Source: Gammaproteobacteria bacterium (GTDB lineage Bacteria; Pseudomonadota; Gammaproteobacteria; Eutrophobiales; Eutrophobiaceae). From it: 7,190 nucleotides of DNA. The stretch spans positions 1-7,190 of the forward strand of contig SMWN01000080.1 in the NCBI GenBank assembly GCA_004356415.1. The letters are read 5' to 3'. The number at the start of each line of letters is the position of its first letter. Positions within the stretch are counted from its first letter, which is position 1. The notes beneath the pieces were generated by a model. It worked only from the letters and a program-made list of their open reading frames with translations, did not search any database and had not been told where the DNA came from. A program made the translations under genes and the position numbers. Shown one piece after another: positions 6,795-7,190 of the stretch.

Positions 6795-7190
6795 ATGGAT
6801 ATCAAACAATACATATTGGAGACAGGTAAACGCGCCAGGAAAGCTTCCCGCATTATGGCAAAAACCGACACCTCAACCAAAAATCAGGTTTTGTTGAATA
6901 TCGCGGACTTGATCATCGAGTCTCAAGAAAAGTTGCTTGAAGCCAATGCACTGGATTTTGATGCGGGCAATGCAAATGGATTGGATGCTGCCTTGCTTGA
7001 CCGATTAGAGTTAACACCGGAAAGGATTAAATCAATGGCGGAAGGACTGCGTCAGGTCGCTGGGCTTCCCGACCCTATTGGTAAAGTCTCGGCCATGGAA
7101 GAAAGGCCTAGCGGGATTAAGGTCGGACGTATGCGTGTACCATTAGGTGTTATTGGCATTATTTACGAATCTCGTCCCAATGTTACTGCA
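6795..7190 (+). CDS. proA: Gamma-glutamyl phosphate reductase (5' part, cut by window end)
   Basis: The frame opens at ATG 6795 and stays open to the last base, giving 132 residues (MDIKQYILETGKRARKASRIMAK and onward); the E. coli enzyme has 417. ProA reduces gamma-glutamyl phosphate with NADPH to glutamate 5-semialdehyde, the second step of proline synthesis, in the cytoplasm. Seen: an N-terminal aldehyde-dehydrogenase-type helical part (LLEANALDFDAG, LLDRLELTPERIKSMAEGLRQVAGLPDPIGKV) and the well-conserved VGRMRVPLGVIGIIYESRPNVTA (110-132), which leads into the cofactor-binding fold. The catalytic cysteine lies beyond the window. AGGA at 6786-6789, five bases before ATG, is a plausible ribosome site and supports the start. 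The gene probably continues the leuS-lptE-holA transcript, an arrangement known from other gammaproteobacteria. Confidence 0.95.
   Translation, partial: MDIKQYILETGKRARKASRIMAKTDTSTKNQVLLNIADLIIESQEKLLEANALDFDAGNANGLDAALLDRLELTPERIKSMAEGLRQVAGLPDPIGKVSAMEERPSGIKVGRMRVPLGVIGIIYESRPNVTA

Overview
The window looks like chromosomal DNA of a gammaproteobacterium of moderate GC. This is inferred from the gene order leuS-lptE-holA-proA, from an outer-membrane lipoprotein that only LPS-bearing bacteria need (LptE), and from the protein sequences. The genus cannot be told from the sequence.

Layout, all genes on the + strand: (1) positions 1-357, the 3' end of an Sfp/AcpT-type 4'-phosphopantetheinyl transferase cut by the window edge; (2) 454-1683, a porin of the OprP/OprO (Porin_O_P) family with a plausible sigma-70 promoter upstream; (3) 1885-2151, a small secreted helix-hairpin-helix protein of the ComEA type, closed by a strong intrinsic terminator at 2184-2212; (4) 2219-2471, a dense non-coding array of short hairpins, many with AGGA or AGGAC in the loop; (5) 2571-6764, leuS (leucyl-tRNA synthetase), lptE (LPS-assembly lipoprotein) and holA (DNA polymerase III delta subunit), followed 30 bases later by proA (gamma-glutamyl phosphate reductase), which runs off the right edge.

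The protein-coding part is ordinary housekeeping sequence. The leuS-lptE-holA-proA block is probably at least partly co-transcribed: lptE and holA overlap by one base (TAATG), holA and proA are 30 bases apart, and no convincing terminator separates leuS from lptE. The genes serve unrelated jobs (translation, envelope, replication, proline synthesis) in a synteny conserved in many gammaproteobacteria.

The part most worth a second look is the array between the comEA-like terminator and leuS. Its hairpins keep the loop (AGGA) while the stem sequence changes with its complement. It contains seven CAGGA motifs on the + strand and one 12-base string that exactly fits the SELEX consensus for the RNA-binding protein CsrA/RsmA, placed in a perfect 6-bp stem with the GGA in the loop. 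It could be a CsrB/RsmY-like sponge RNA, a structured leuS leader, or a dispersed intergenic repeat element. The window alone does not decide between these.
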